DNA from: Candidatus Acidiferrum typicum
GTDB lineage: Bacteria; Acidobacteriota; Terriglobia; Acidiferrales; UBA7541
Assembly (NCBI GenBank): GCA_002478115.1
Contig: DLMH01000168.1
Span: 51,322 to 115,321, forward strand
Length of the DNA: 64,000 nucleotides
Direction of reading: 5' to 3'
A program made the translations under genes and the position numbers. How positions within the stretch are numbered: the stretch's first letter is position 1; each line of letters begins with the position of its first letter. The notes under the pieces are model-generated. The model was given only the letters and a program-made list of their open reading frames with translations, searched no databases and was not told where the DNA came from. Shown here piece by piece: positions 7,886 to 18,039 of the stretch.

Positions 7886-10873
7886 TCAGACATCGTCGGC
7901 TGAAACGACTACATCAAACGGAACGCCAATAGCGTCAAAGTGCTTTTCGCCGCAGCGAACCTTGTCGGCTTCGCTCGTGCGCAGTTTCAGGTAATCCCGA
8001 GTTCCTTTCGTTTCGCGCACCAGATACAAGGCGAGGCCATCTTGCTTGAGAATGGCCCAATCGGGATTGTATTTGCCGATGGGAGTGTCGACCAAAAACC
8101 AATGCGGTAGTTTTACAAAGAGCTTGATGTCGTCGCGCTCGTTCAGGCGTTTAGCGAATTCACGCTCTATCTCTGAATCGTACACCACATACTCGTAGAC
8201 TGATTTTTCTACCTGAAGCGCCTTAAGGTAGTTGATTAGCTCTTCGTCCTTGAAAAGTAGCATTTCCCACTCGGCAACCGATCCTTCTCCGAGAATCCTC
8301 TCGTACTTGATCCCATCTACGAGAAGGCGGTGAAGCTCGTTCTTAAGAATGGTTGCTACTGCATCCATAAAACGCTGCGGATTATTGAAGAACTCGCCCA
8401 ATTTTCCAGATTCCTTCAGGACACGAACAAGGGTTGACCGGGTAAGCTCGGTCTCGTTCTGTAGATAAGCTAGCAAATCCGGAACCGGCCCTCCGTATAC
8501 CACCTTTTCCTCCGCCACACTGACTGCTTCTGCCGTGACGCCGCCTTTTTCCACGCCCAATCGTCCAGCCACGAGACGGATGCGCGGCTTCTCAATTCGT
8601 TCCATTTGCTTTAACGCATAGACGGCTCGTTGCACCAACACATCCGTCTCGAATTCAACCCTATAAGTAGTCTTCGGCTTGATTCGCTTCCAAAGTTCCG
8701 CAAACTCAGGGGTAAGCGTGACCTCTTTCCTCAGCCGGTTTGTTCCCTCGTCACGCGCTCTTCGAATGTGGCGTTCGATCTGGAAGGATGCCAACAGGTC
8801 AACGACGGCGGGGGCCAGGTCCTTCTGGCCTTCTGGCAACTCGACTTTGAAGTCTGGACGTTTGGGGTCAAAGGCTGGCTGAAGACGACCATCGCCGTCG
8901 AGCATTTTCTGCTCAATCAGCGCGGCCTGGATGATCCCCGCCGCCTCACGGCCAATGGGTTTCTCCTCGCCGTCCACCACGCGTGTCAGCTTCGCGATTG
9001 CAGCGAGTGAAATCTTGCCAAAGGTTACCCCGCAGTCTTCTTCGTACTCGTTCTGGAGTGCCTTTGCGAAATCCTCATAGCTCTCGTTTGCCATCACGTA
9101 GAGCTTGTTGATGGAGTCATCGAAGACGCGCAAGCCGTTTTGGTCTACGGGCAAGCGGAGGCCGCGTCCAATCTCCTGGCGCTTCTTGAGCGCACTCTTG
9201 GTCTCGTTCAGAGTGCAAATCTGAAAAACGTTCGGATTGTCCCACCCTTCCCGCAATGCTGAGTGGCTGAAAATGAAACGAAGCGGCTCGTCCGATGAGA
9301 GCAAGCGTTCCTTTTCCTTCATGATCAGGTTGTAGACATCGTCGTCGGCCTGCGTATCGCCGCTTGTGTCCTTCAGGATGCCCTTTCGGTCTTGGGCGAA
9401 ATATCCGTTGTGCAGCTTCTCCACGGGTTCCTTGAGCCAAGGAATGTCCTTGAATCGCTGGTCTTTCGCCCAATTGGCTAACTCAGCCTCAAAAGCCTCG
9501 GCGAATTTGCCTTTCACTGCCTTCCCCTCGCCATCGTAATCGCGGTAGTTCGCGACGCGATCAATGAAAAACAGCGAAAGAACCTTGATGCCTCTCTCTC
9601 CTGCCGACTCGCGAACCTGCAACTCTTTCTCCAAGTGTCGTTTGATCGTGTCCTTGATTTGGGAACGCCACACATCCTCCCGCAGCCCCCCGACCTCCTC
9701 GCCAAGCCGCAGAGTGCGGCCACTGCTGAATCGAATGTACTCACGGCCCGGTTCGGCGTTAATTTCTGTCACCTCGAAACCGGTCCTGTAGTTTGCGCGC
9801 TCCTCCGACAATACAAATAGATCAGCGCCTTGCTTCACCGTAATCGATTTCTCCTTCGGTCCCTGTGGTGTCTGAACATGAATCCGTAGCTTAGCTTTGA
9901 TGCCGTTCTTGTAATCGATTTTCTCGACGCGCACGAAGGCATCATTTGCCGCTCCCTCTGCCTTGGCACTTCCCACGATGATCTGCTTGACCAGCTTCAG
10001 CTCGAAGGCACGTATCGGATCGAGCCGGTAGACCAGGTTGTAGGGATTCACGTGAGTGGCCGAATATCGCAGCGTGCACAGAGGATTGAGCGCTTTGATA
10101 GCCTCCTGCGCCTTATCCGTTCTATCCACGCTCTGCGGTTCATCAATTATCACTATGGGCCGCGCCGCCTGCACGAACTCAATCGGCTGGCGTCCAGAGA
10201 GCTTGTCGCTCTCTTTGTAGATGACGTTGCTTTTTTGCTGCTCCTCAGTTCCGGTGAAGTTCTTTCGAAACGCATCAATGTTGATTACAAGAATCTGAAC
10301 TGTGTTGCTGGTGGCAAACTCGCGCAGCCGGTTGACCTTCTTTGCGTCATAAACGAAATGTTCGAATGGCAGGTTGTTATATAGGGCACGGAAGTGTTCG
10401 GCGGTAATTTCGATGTTCTTCAGCACGCCTTCGCGGATAGCAACGCTCGGCACAACGATGATGAACTTCTGAAACCCGTAACGGAGAGACAGCTCGAAAA
10501 TTGTTCGCAGGTAGACGTAGGTTTTTCCGGTGCCCGTTTCCATTTCTACTGAAAAGTGCGGGCACTGGCGCGAGACGTTCGCTGCGGTGTCAAAAAGCTC
10601 CCATCCTTCAAGTGGAACCTTCGGCTCGGCCACTTCGATTTCATTGTGGGCCTGAACGGTGCGGGTATTCGTGAGAAGTGAATCTTCGACCAAGAGCAGG
10701 CGATTGCCTACACCTAGTTCTGTTTGTTCCTGCCCCGCAAACAAGCCACCCAAGCCAGCGACGCTTATAACGGCGTACTCGGGCGCACCTTGTGGCTGGC
10801 CCTCAAAAAGATCAGCAACGGCCGCCACGGCGTTGATCTGGAACTGCTGGTCTGCGTCAAATTGAAGCTTCAA
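7886..10873 (-). CDS. res: Type III restriction enzyme, helicase/endonuclease (Res) subunit
   Basis: This 995-residue protein is of usual Res length. It carries Walker A METGTGKT (residues 111-118), Walker B/DExx motif IIDEPQ (242-247) with the DEPQ variant typical of Res, and a SAT-like ATRYSATH-type region (TLRYSATHVN). The SF2 C-terminal motif lies around EIGRGLRLP, and a C-terminal PD...ETK nuclease motif at 937-956 (NPDWA, then RETKGT) completes it. Type III Res works only with Mod and cuts after ATP-dependent sliding or translocation between two head-to-head sites. It starts 12 nt after the mod stop, apparently at TTG (AAG CTT follow), with a GAGGCGAG ribosome-like site. All key residues are present, so I expect it to be active. 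Confidence 0.95.
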   Translation of the reverse strand: MKLQFDADQQFQINAVAAVADLFEGQPQGAPEYAVISVAGLGGLFAGQEQTELGVGNRLLLVEDSLLTNTRTVQAHNEIEVAEPKVPLEGWELFDTAANVSRQCPHFSVEMETGTGKTYVYLRTIFELSLRYGFQKFIIVVPSVAIREGVLKNIEITAEHFRALYNNLPFEHFVYDAKKVNRLREFATSNTVQILVINIDAFRKNFTGTEEQQKSNVIYKESDKLSGRQPIEFVQAARPIVIIDEPQSVDRTDKAQEAIKALNPLCTLRYSATHVNPYNLVYRLDPIRAFELKLVKQIIVGSAKAEGAANDAFVRVEKIDYKNGIKAKLRIHVQTPQGPKEKSITVKQGADLFVLSEERANYRTGFEVTEINAEPGREYIRFSSGRTLRLGEEVGGLREDVWRSQIKDTIKRHLEKELQVRESAGERGIKVLSLFFIDRVANYRDYDGEGKAVKGKFAEAFEAELANWAKDQRFKDIPWLKEPVEKLHNGYFAQDRKGILKDTSGDTQADDDVYNLIMKEKERLLSSDEPLRFIFSHSALREGWDNPNVFQICTLNETKSALKKRQEIGRGLRLPVDQNGLRVFDDSINKLYVMANESYEDFAKALQNEYEEDCGVTFGKISLAAIAKLTRVVDGEEKPIGREAAGIIQAALIEQKMLDGDGRLQPAFDPKRPDFKVELPEGQKDLAPAVVDLLASFQIERHIRRARDEGTNRLRKEVTLTPEFAELWKRIKPKTTYRVEFETDVLVQRAVYALKQMERIEKPRIRLVAGRLGVEKGGVTAEAVSVAEEKVVYGGPVPDLLAYLQNETELTRSTLVRVLKESGKLGEFFNNPQRFMDAVATILKNELHRLLVDGIKYERILGEGSVAEWEMLLFKDEELINYLKALQVEKSVYEYVVYDSEIEREFAKRLNERDDIKLFVKLPHWFLVDTPIGKYNPDWAILKQDGLALYLVRETKGTRDYLKLRTSEADKVRCGEKHFDAIGVPFDVVVSADDV

Positions 10874-10885
10874 GTGCGTCTCGCC

Positions 10886-12778
10886 TCATACAGTTCTGAA
10901 ACGTCTTGCGTCGCTCTTGGCTTCGCGTCTGTCTGTCGGCTCGAAAATGTGCGCCGCATTCGTTTTGAGCTGGTCATTCCCAGCGAATCCTTCGTCTAGG
11001 CACACGATACGTTCCGGTTTGCGTTCCGCGATAGCACGGATCAGTTCGAGGGTCAGTGTGCGGTCCAAACAGATCAGAAGCTGTCCCCCCGCCACGCTAT
11101 GCACGGGCTTGCCGGCGAGTTCGAAGGTTTCAACTGGCGTCGCAAGCGGATAGCCACTCTTGAGAAGAACCTCGTAAAGGATGTCCTGGTCTGTTCGCCC
11201 GTCCCGAACGTGACTGACGTGTAGTTCAAGCTGCCGCCCCAGTGCTGACGCGTCGTGAGGCACATCTGCGTTCCAGGGTGCTAAGTTAGATTCGGCCAGT
11301 TTGAAAACTCTAAAGCCTCGATCCTGTTCTGGCGCATCGCCAAGTTTCAGCTTGCCTGCCTGCTCTTGGTTTAGGTTCTTTATGACTCGGCGGACGCGTT
11401 CCTTGGTTATCTCGGCGATAGTGGAGAAGTCCGTTCGCTCGGTCTTCTCGGGAAGCTGAATCAAGATGAATTGTCGCCTTCCATGATCTCTCGCGTTCAT
11501 TTCAAGGACGGCTTGAGCCGTCGTTCCACTCCCGGCAAAGAAATCAAGCACAATCCCATCATCATTACATGAGAGCTCAATCATCCGCTGTATAAGGCGC
11601 GTTGGTTTCGGCGACTCGAAGACAATCGCACCGAAAAGCTCCTTTAGTTCAGTGGTTGCCTCTTGGGTGTGGCCGACGTCTTCATATCCCCAGATGGATC
11701 TGGGTACCACCTTGTCCATTTCAGACAAGAAAAGCTTCATTCGGGGGAATTTAGCCAACCCGTCAGCCCCCCAGTAGAGCTTATTTTCAGCGATGTATCG
11801 GTCGGTGACATCCCTGCCATACTTCCAAACAGCAGTGTCCTTCGGCCATACTTGCTCTCCTGTCGCAGGATTTGGTATCGGATAGTACAGATTTGGGCGC
11901 TCATCCTTCGATTTGTTACAAGTGTACGTCGCGGAGTTCCATGGGCCTCGGGGATCGTTATCAGGGTTCTTGTAATATTCTAGTTGTTCCTCAGTTCTTT
12001 CCAGCTTGAACGGCCTCCACACCTGCTTGTTGCGGGCATATACGAGAACATAATCGTGGTCGCTGCTGAACCATTGGGCGTCGTTGGCGGGAGATACCTT
12101 TTTTTGCCAAACGATAGAGGCGACAAAATTCTCCTCGCCGAATACTTCGTGACACAACTTCTTAAGGTTTTCCTCTTCCTGATTGTCGATGGTTATGAAT
12201 ATTACTCCGTCTTCTCGTAGTAGATTTCTTGCCAGATAAAGGCGTGGATACATCATGTTGAGCCACTTTGAATGAAATCGCCCATCAGCCTCTGTATTTG
12301 TTCCGAACTTCGCGCCTTCGGCGTCGACTTGGCCAGTGTATTTCAGATATGTCTGAAGGGACTCTGCAAAGTCATCCGGGTAAACGAAATCATTGCCAGT
12401 GTTGTAGGGCGGATCGATGTAAATCATCTTGATCTTGCCCAAGTAAGACTTCTGCAAGAGCTTCATCACTTCTAGGTTGTCGCCCTCGAGGACTAGGTTT
12501 CTCGTGGTATCGAAGTTGACGCTCTCTCCGACGCACGGGAGGAGAGTCCCGAGGGTCGGAGTCTGAATCGCCTTATAGGAGTCGGCCTTCCCCGGCCAGT
12601 TCATGCCATAGCGCTCTTTCCCGACATCCACCGCCTCGCCGAGGGCGAGCTTTAACCGATCAAAATCGAGTTTGTCACACTCGGTACGAATTTCCGGAAA
12701 CAAGCGCAGCAATTCCTGACGCTTGTCCTCAGCAATATCATGGGAGCGCAGATCCAACTTCTGGGGCAGTTCTGTCAT
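10886..12778 (-). CDS. mod: Type III restriction-modification DNA methyltransferase (Mod)
   Basis: This 630-residue protein has the catalytic motif IV DPPYNTGND at 122-130, ahead of the AdoMet-binding motif I DFFAGSGTT at 412-420. That order defines a beta-class amino-methyltransferase, typical of type III Mod and N6-adenine methylation. The long central stretch between the motifs is the variable target-recognition region, so the recognition sequence cannot be read off. The start ATG has AAGGAG 5 nt upstream. It lies 22 nt after the DUF262 gene and 12 nt before res, forming one transcription unit. Mod would both protect host DNA and supply sequence specificity to Res. I see no phase-variable repeat tract in the gene. 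Confidence 0.95.
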   Translation of the reverse strand: MTELPQKLDLRSHDIAEDKRQELLRLFPEIRTECDKLDFDRLKLALGEAVDVGKERYGMNWPGKADSYKAIQTPTLGTLLPCVGESVNFDTTRNLVLEGDNLEVMKLLQKSYLGKIKMIYIDPPYNTGNDFVYPDDFAESLQTYLKYTGQVDAEGAKFGTNTEADGRFHSKWLNMMYPRLYLARNLLREDGVIFITIDNQEEENLKKLCHEVFGEENFVASIVWQKKVSPANDAQWFSSDHDYVLVYARNKQVWRPFKLERTEEQLEYYKNPDNDPRGPWNSATYTCNKSKDERPNLYYPIPNPATGEQVWPKDTAVWKYGRDVTDRYIAENKLYWGADGLAKFPRMKLFLSEMDKVVPRSIWGYEDVGHTQEATTELKELFGAIVFESPKPTRLIQRMIELSCNDDGIVLDFFAGSGTTAQAVLEMNARDHGRRQFILIQLPEKTERTDFSTIAEITKERVRRVIKNLNQEQAGKLKLGDAPEQDRGFRVFKLAESNLAPWNADVPHDASALGRQLELHVSHVRDGRTDQDILYEVLLKSGYPLATPVETFELAGKPVHSVAGGQLLICLDRTLTLELIRAIAERKPERIVCLDEGFAGNDQLKTNAAHIFEPTDRREAKSDARRFRTV

Positions 12779-12800
12779 TCACACTCCTTCACTTAAACTG

Positions 12801-14894
12801 CTACGCGTTTTCGTTGCCATTGCCCATCTGCCGTTCAAATGATTGTCGGACCAGTCCGATGACGTACGGCAATTCCTCGACGGAATCGAGACGAACCTCC
12901 ACGTCGCCATTCCCCCAACGACCGAGGCCTGTAACATCTCTGCAGATGCCCTTAGGGTCGGTAATTTCAGCAAACGCCATGTTGAGCACAAGAAGAAGGC
13001 GCTTTGCTTGCGGAACAACGTCAACGAAATTTGTCTCTGCTTTATAGGCTACATAAAGCTTCAGATATTCTTCCGTCACGCATGGATCAAGCGCTAAGAC
13101 CTGTTTGCGAAATTCCATGAAGAGTTCGTGCATCGGGCCGGTGGCCAGATGGGGATGGTCGCTGATAGCATAAACCGCCGCAACCCCCGCTGGCTTGTAC
13201 GCATCCAGGATCGACGCCTCAACTAATGGGACTGGCCAGACACTTGTTGCTTGGCCCGCCAGGCGTTCACTTCGTTGGCGGATATCCTCTTCGGCCCAGT
13301 GTTCGAGTTTGCCGAGACCTTGATTCAAGCGAAGCGGACTCTCTGCGAAGCCGCCCTTCATATCACGCTTATCAGCAAAACTACGGTCGCTGTACTCGGA
13401 GTTGTAGCCGGTCAGCGTCAAATTCCCCAAGGTGTGCAAGTAAGTTTGCCAGACACGTTTCCAGTCGGGTCCAAGTTCAATCTGCCACTGAGCGGGAAGT
13501 TTTTCATTTTGCGGCATGATGTGTTCGATGGTGTATTCGTCAACGGAAACTCGCTCTTTCCGATCATGATTTTCGAGTCGGCGAAGCCAGTAACTGCGGC
13601 TGCGAAAATTGTAGAGATCCTTGAGCTGGAGGTCCCGCCTGAATTCATCGTCCGCTGGAAATCGTCGGTAGGATGGCAACAAGAGAAAAGTGGCCTGAAT
13701 GCTCTCTAAATATCGGTCCTTCTTCAGGGAGCGCGTAAAGGTTGCGAAGGTCTTGTTCATTGAGTTCGTGGGGATGCCACAAACCGCACGACGAAATACA
13801 TAACTCTCCACGAGTCTTGCGGCGTGTAATAATTCGCTCTTTGTCAAAACCTGGCCTACATAGTCGTGATAAAGCTCCAAGAGAAATGGAAACGCAACAT
13901 CAACCTTGAGTTCGCGGATGTCGTGGAATGCGGTCTTGAGTTCTGAGTCCTGCTCAGAGCCAAGAGCCATCACACAGTAGTAACCGGCAAATGTGCGAAT
14001 GTCTGCTACAAGAGCTTCCACGCCCGTTACCTTCGGCGAGCGGGCGTATTGTTTGAATGCTTCATACACCTCGCGCACGTTAGGAATGTCGCCGGTTTTA
14101 ACCGTCAAGTAGTGGCGCATGAAGCTGTCGAAATGGGTGGCGTACCCCTCCTGTCCAAACTCAACCTCCATCGGTCGCCAGAATTGTTCGTAGAGCTTTG
14201 TTTGTAATTGGGGCTCGAGTCCCATCAAAATGAAATTCCGGATTAGATCAGCCTGGCTCAATTCGCGGCCTGTCGAGTTGAGGCTTTCAAAGATGAGCTG
14301 GGGGTTGTCTTGGTCGCGGTTTAGCGAAATGTCAACAATTACGAGCTTGGCCAGACCTTTGCAAAGCGGAACCAAGTCGCTTTTTAATGCGGTCACCCAT
14401 TCCTGAAACAGGGCGAAGTTTCCCTCAACGCGCAGCGAATGATCGTGGGGCTTAGGCTGCTGGTCGAGAAGGGCTTTCAGGGATGTCTTATCGGTTTGGG
14501 AGAGCAGCAATTTGTAACGCCTCTCTCCGTCTTCCAGCGGGTTAAGCAGGTAATAATTGCGCAGCTTCTTGGAAGAGAAACCGTCGAGCGGTTCCTCAGC
14601 GCCCAGCGCTCGCGCGAGTGCTTCGATCAGCAAAGTTACGGTGGTCAACCGTTGCTGTCCGTCTATGACAAGTAGGGGCGATTGGCTCGAAACTTGGTAC
14701 AAGCCCTTTTCGACATAGACGATAGAGCCGACAAAGTGAGCAGAGATCTTCTCGTTGTTGCCAGTCCGCACGATGTCATTCCACAACTGGAGGCATTCAC
14801 GTTCTGTCCAACTGTACGTGCGCTGGTAAATCGGGATTACGAACTGCGGCGACTTCTTGAGAAACTCAAGGAACTTTGCCTCAGTGGCCTTCAT
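12801..14894 (-). CDS. DUF262-DUF1524-DUF5655 protein (GmrSD-like nuclease family)
   Basis: This 697-residue protein has three recognisable parts. Residues 15-90 are DUF262, a ParB/Srx-like NTPase fold, with PIYQRTYSWT (21-30) and VIDGQQRLTT (76-85). Around 430-520 is DUF1524, a His-Me finger nuclease with EHIMPQ at 457-462 followed by TLGNLTLTGYNS. The last about 115 residues match DUF5655 (LKLYVAYKAETNFVDVVPQ, then GRWGNGDVEVRL). DUF262/DUF1524 proteins include the GmrSD and BrxU type IV restriction enzymes that attack modified phage DNA in an NTP-dependent manner. It sits between the SNF2 helicase gene (19 nt gap) and mod (22 nt gap) with a GAGGGAAA ribosome site. That spacing suggests it is a working part of this operon rather than a neighbour by chance. 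Confidence 0.92.
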   Translation of the reverse strand: MKATEAKFLEFLKKSPQFVIPIYQRTYSWTERECLQLWNDIVRTGNNEKISAHFVGSIVYVEKGLYQVSSQSPLLVIDGQQRLTTVTLLIEALARALGAEEPLDGFSSKKLRNYYLLNPLEDGERRYKLLLSQTDKTSLKALLDQQPKPHDHSLRVEGNFALFQEWVTALKSDLVPLCKGLAKLVIVDISLNRDQDNPQLIFESLNSTGRELSQADLIRNFILMGLEPQLQTKLYEQFWRPMEVEFGQEGYATHFDSFMRHYLTVKTGDIPNVREVYEAFKQYARSPKVTGVEALVADIRTFAGYYCVMALGSEQDSELKTAFHDIRELKVDVAFPFLLELYHDYVGQVLTKSELLHAARLVESYVFRRAVCGIPTNSMNKTFATFTRSLKKDRYLESIQATFLLLPSYRRFPADDEFRRDLQLKDLYNFRSRSYWLRRLENHDRKERVSVDEYTIEHIMPQNEKLPAQWQIELGPDWKRVWQTYLHTLGNLTLTGYNSEYSDRSFADKRDMKGGFAESPLRLNQGLGKLEHWAEEDIRQRSERLAGQATSVWPVPLVEASILDAYKPAGVAAVYAISDHPHLATGPMHELFMEFRKQVLALDPCVTEEYLKLYVAYKAETNFVDVVPQAKRLLLVLNMAFAEITDPKGICRDVTGLGRWGNGDVEVRLDSVEELPYVIGLVRQSFERQMGNGNENA

Positions 14895-14913
14895 GTGCGA
14901 TTTCCCTCACTAC

Positions 14914-17799
14914 TTAAGTCACATGCCAGCGTAATGCAAATAACCGTTCTTCGTTAATCTGCTGCTCAAGCCGACGGCTGACTTCGTCGAGCAAAGAATC
15001 TTTCTGTCGATCGATGTCACAGCTGGCCTCATCATACGCGCGCCAGGCCTCCTCGCGCTTCGTTTCGAGTGTTCTCGCAGTGCGTTGCCTTTCCAGTTTC
15101 TCCGGTAGCGTCGGCGCGAGACGAGCGGCCTTCTTGGCCTCTTTAAACCCCTCATCCAGCTCGTCTAATTCTGCTTTCAAAGAACTGCGGCGGTCTTCAG
15201 CCCACCGGTCGAGTTTCTCTATCTCAGTCTCAAACCAGCGTCCATTGCGACTCGTCGTCTCGTCCAACAGAGTTTGCCGACGTTGAGCCTGGGCAGAATC
15301 TAAGGTCGAAGCAAACGTCGCAGGAACGGGGCAACCTGAACCCACAATAGCTGGGAGATCGAACAGCCGACGACATTGTACGTCGTCTAGAGAAGTACCA
15401 TCCTCGGAGAAACCAGAGAACACAATTACGTCTTCCGTTTCCAAAGCCGAGACGGTCATGCGCGAACAGGACAGCCACCCCTTCTTGCCAACCAAAGGCT
15501 CCAAGACTGCGATCTTCTTTCCGCTTCCGCTGTACTGGAATTGGACTTCGGCGGGAGGTGGGGCGAGGGCCTTGCCTCTATCTAACACTCGTTGGGCAAG
15601 GGGGTGGCCGACGCGATACGTGTTTGCATCCTCAACGACCTTCCCCATGCGGTACGGACCTGGGTGGATTTTCTCGCCCGGAAACGGGTTGGAGTGCAGC
15701 ATGAAACTGTATCCATGCTCGTCGAACCGGGCAAATTGAGCAAGGAGGTGTCGGGTCAGATTCCAAAGCTGCTCATTGAAGCGATCCAAAATATTGCGGC
15801 TATCTACGCGAACTTTCTCTACGACTTCCTGGTCGAAATTGTCAAGTAGCTTTTCGCGGGCATCGCGTTGGCCTGCCGCTATATCGGTCTCCAGTTCATG
15901 CTGAAGCTGGTCGAATTCGAATTGTATCTGTTCCGGAGTGCGGCACTTCTGGTAAATTGCGGCGATGCGTTTTTCGAAATCCACTCCTGATTCAATTGCC
16001 CCGAGAACCTCATCGCTTGCACCAAACACTCCACTGAAAAGCTTGAATTTCTCAGCAAGTAAATCGTAGACCCGCTTATCTGCGGCATTCTTCTTATTGA
16101 GAAAGTTCACGACAACTACATCAAACTTCTGCCCATACCTGTGGCAGCGACCGATTCGCTGTTCGATGCGTTGAGGATTCCAGGGCATGTCGTAGTTGAC
16201 GACCAAATTGCAGAATTGAAGGTTGATTCCTTCTGCGGCAGCTTCTGTAGCGATCAAGATCGGTGCGTTATCACGGAAGTTTTCCACAAGGGCAGCGCGC
16301 ATGTCAGCACTCGGAGAACCCGTAATTCGGTCTGTTCCGGCGTGCTGCTTGAGCCATTGCTGGTAGATTGCCTTTGATGTGGGGTCGTTATTCGTTCCAT
16401 TGAAGAGCATGACCTTCCCGGCAAACTCGGTTTGCGACAACAAACCGAAGAGGTATTCCTGGGTGCGGCGGGACTCAGTAAAAACCACCGCCTTTTGCTG
16501 AAGGGTAGCGGCACCCTGTTCTTGCTGAGCCTTGGCCGCGATTTCAAAACCACGTCGAAGAGCCGTGAGAAGGACTTCGCCTTTTGAGTTCCTGACAATC
16601 GACTTGGCCAGAGCATGAAACTCTCGAAGTCGGCCCATTTCTTGCCGCAACTCGGCCAGTTGTTCCGGCGCAAGGCGATTGGTCTCCTCTTGCGGAGATT
16701 CGCCCTTCTCCGAATCCCATTCGTCACTTAACTCGTCGATGTTCTCCCAATCTGTTGATAATTCATCTGGAGGAGTGTCAATAGCGGTCGCTGCTGCTTC
16801 GGCAGCCTCAAGCTTTCGGGCGAGGCCGTCGAGCGTTCCTGAGATAGCGTAAGTGGATGACGCCAACAGCTTGCGAAGGATCAGCGTCATTAGTTGCCGC
16901 TGGCTTGCAGGGAGAGCATACAGAGTCGGTTTCTGGAGGTAATCCGAAACCAAGTCGTACAGTCGTTGCTCTTCTTCAGTAGGAACGAACTCCTGCACGA
17001 GCGCATGCCGATTCGTATATTTCACATACTCCAAGACTTGGCGGCGCAGTGTGCGCTTGCAGATGGGCTTTAGTCGTTCTTTTAGTTCCGCAAAATCACC
17101 GTCGCTTCCCAAGCGAGCGAACCGAGCACGATAGCTCGCCAAATCACCGAAGGCGTGGTCATCAATGATGCTGACTAAGCCGTAGAGTTCCAAGAGTGTG
17201 TTCTGAAGAGGCGTGGCAGTGAGGAGAACCTTCGGGAATGGAGCTACAGCTTCCTTAATGGCGAGCGCAATTTTGCTGGAAGTCTTGTAAACGTTGCGTA
17301 GCCGATGGGCTTCATCGATTACCACCAAATTCCATGGCGTCTGCTGAAGGAATGGCTCCTTCGAACGGGCGAACTGGTACGAGCAGATGATGACAGTATC
17401 CTGCTCAAACGGATTGAGCTTGCCGGACCGGATTGCCTCGTTAAAAGTCTTCGTCTCTAGAATGGTGGATGGCAGATAGAACTTGTCGGCAAGCTCCTGA
17501 CCCCATTGTTTTCTCAGATTGGCAGGCACAACTACCAGTAGATGGCGTTTCCGCTCAGCCCAATTCTGAGCGAGCAACAGGCCGGCTTCGATAGTTTTCC
17601 CAAGGCCAACTTCGTCCGCCAGGATCGCTCCTTTTGAGAACGGGCTTCGAAAAGCGAAGAGGGCAGCCTCCACCTGATGAGGATTCAAATCCACTTGGGC
17701 GTCAGCAAGTACGGACGCAAGTTTTTCGACGCTATCGGAGGCGCAGCGTTTGGTGAGTTCGTACGCAAAATACTTCGCGTGGTAGTCGGTCAGTTGCAC
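14914..17799 (-). CDS. SNF2/RapA-like helicase
   Basis: This 961-residue SF2 translocase has Walker A DEVGLGKT (62-69), the DEAH box IDEAHRLRN (161-169) and a motif III-like LLTATPLQNT. The C-terminal helicase motif VI is RIEQRIGRCHRYGQ, followed by a helical tail rich in Glu and Arg. The order matches RapA/HepA-like SNF2 proteins found in several defence systems, where they move on or remodel double-stranded DNA. It apparently starts with GTG. It is the first gene of the minus-strand five-gene run and is divergent from the YjzC-like/SPARDA block. It resembles DrmD of DISARM in type, but no DrmA, DrmB or DrmC is present, so I do not call DISARM. Confidence 0.93.
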   Translation of the reverse strand: MQLTDYHAKYFAYELTKRCASDSVEKLASVLADAQVDLNPHQVEAALFAFRSPFSKGAILADEVGLGKTIEAGLLLAQNWAERKRHLLVVVPANLRKQWGQELADKFYLPSTILETKTFNEAIRSGKLNPFEQDTVIICSYQFARSKEPFLQQTPWNLVVIDEAHRLRNVYKTSSKIALAIKEAVAPFPKVLLTATPLQNTLLELYGLVSIIDDHAFGDLASYRARFARLGSDGDFAELKERLKPICKRTLRRQVLEYVKYTNRHALVQEFVPTEEEQRLYDLVSDYLQKPTLYALPASQRQLMTLILRKLLASSTYAISGTLDGLARKLEAAEAAATAIDTPPDELSTDWENIDELSDEWDSEKGESPQEETNRLAPEQLAELRQEMGRLREFHALAKSIVRNSKGEVLLTALRRGFEIAAKAQQEQGAATLQQKAVVFTESRRTQEYLFGLLSQTEFAGKVMLFNGTNNDPTSKAIYQQWLKQHAGTDRITGSPSADMRAALVENFRDNAPILIATEAAAEGINLQFCNLVVNYDMPWNPQRIEQRIGRCHRYGQKFDVVVVNFLNKKNAADKRVYDLLAEKFKLFSGVFGASDEVLGAIESGVDFEKRIAAIYQKCRTPEQIQFEFDQLQHELETDIAAGQRDAREKLLDNFDQEVVEKVRVDSRNILDRFNEQLWNLTRHLLAQFARFDEHGYSFMLHSNPFPGEKIHPGPYRMGKVVEDANTYRVGHPLAQRVLDRGKALAPPPAEVQFQYSGSGKKIAVLEPLVGKKGWLSCSRMTVSALETEDVIVFSGFSEDGTSLDDVQCRRLFDLPAIVGSGCPVPATFASTLDSAQAQRRQTLLDETTSRNGRWFETEIEKLDRWAEDRRSSLKAELDELDEGFKEAKKAARLAPTLPEKLERQRTARTLETKREEAWRAYDEASCDIDRQKDSLLDEVSRRLEQQINEERLFALRWHVT

Positions 17800-18039
17800 A
17801 GTGTTGGCAAGTTTTTAATTATCTATCATTTGCGGGCGATTGTCGCGAGCGGTTGAACTGTTTTGCCTATCCGAAAGCAGAACATCGATTCCCATTGCGC
17901 CCGCGTTTTGTTAAGGCAGCAGCTTCTTGGCATATTCTAGCCACTTTTTCCCTCCCTCATTGTTCTTCTGATATTGCCTTTAGTGCTGTTGTCTCGAAAT
18001 GATGTTCCTGTTAGAGTGCCCCTGTTGAAGGAGGGATTT

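Noticed and set aside
6893..17799. DISARM or BREX system
   Set aside because: The SNF2 helicase resembles DrmD in type, but DrmA, DrmB and DrmC are absent, and none of the BREX genes (pglZ, brxC and so on) is present.
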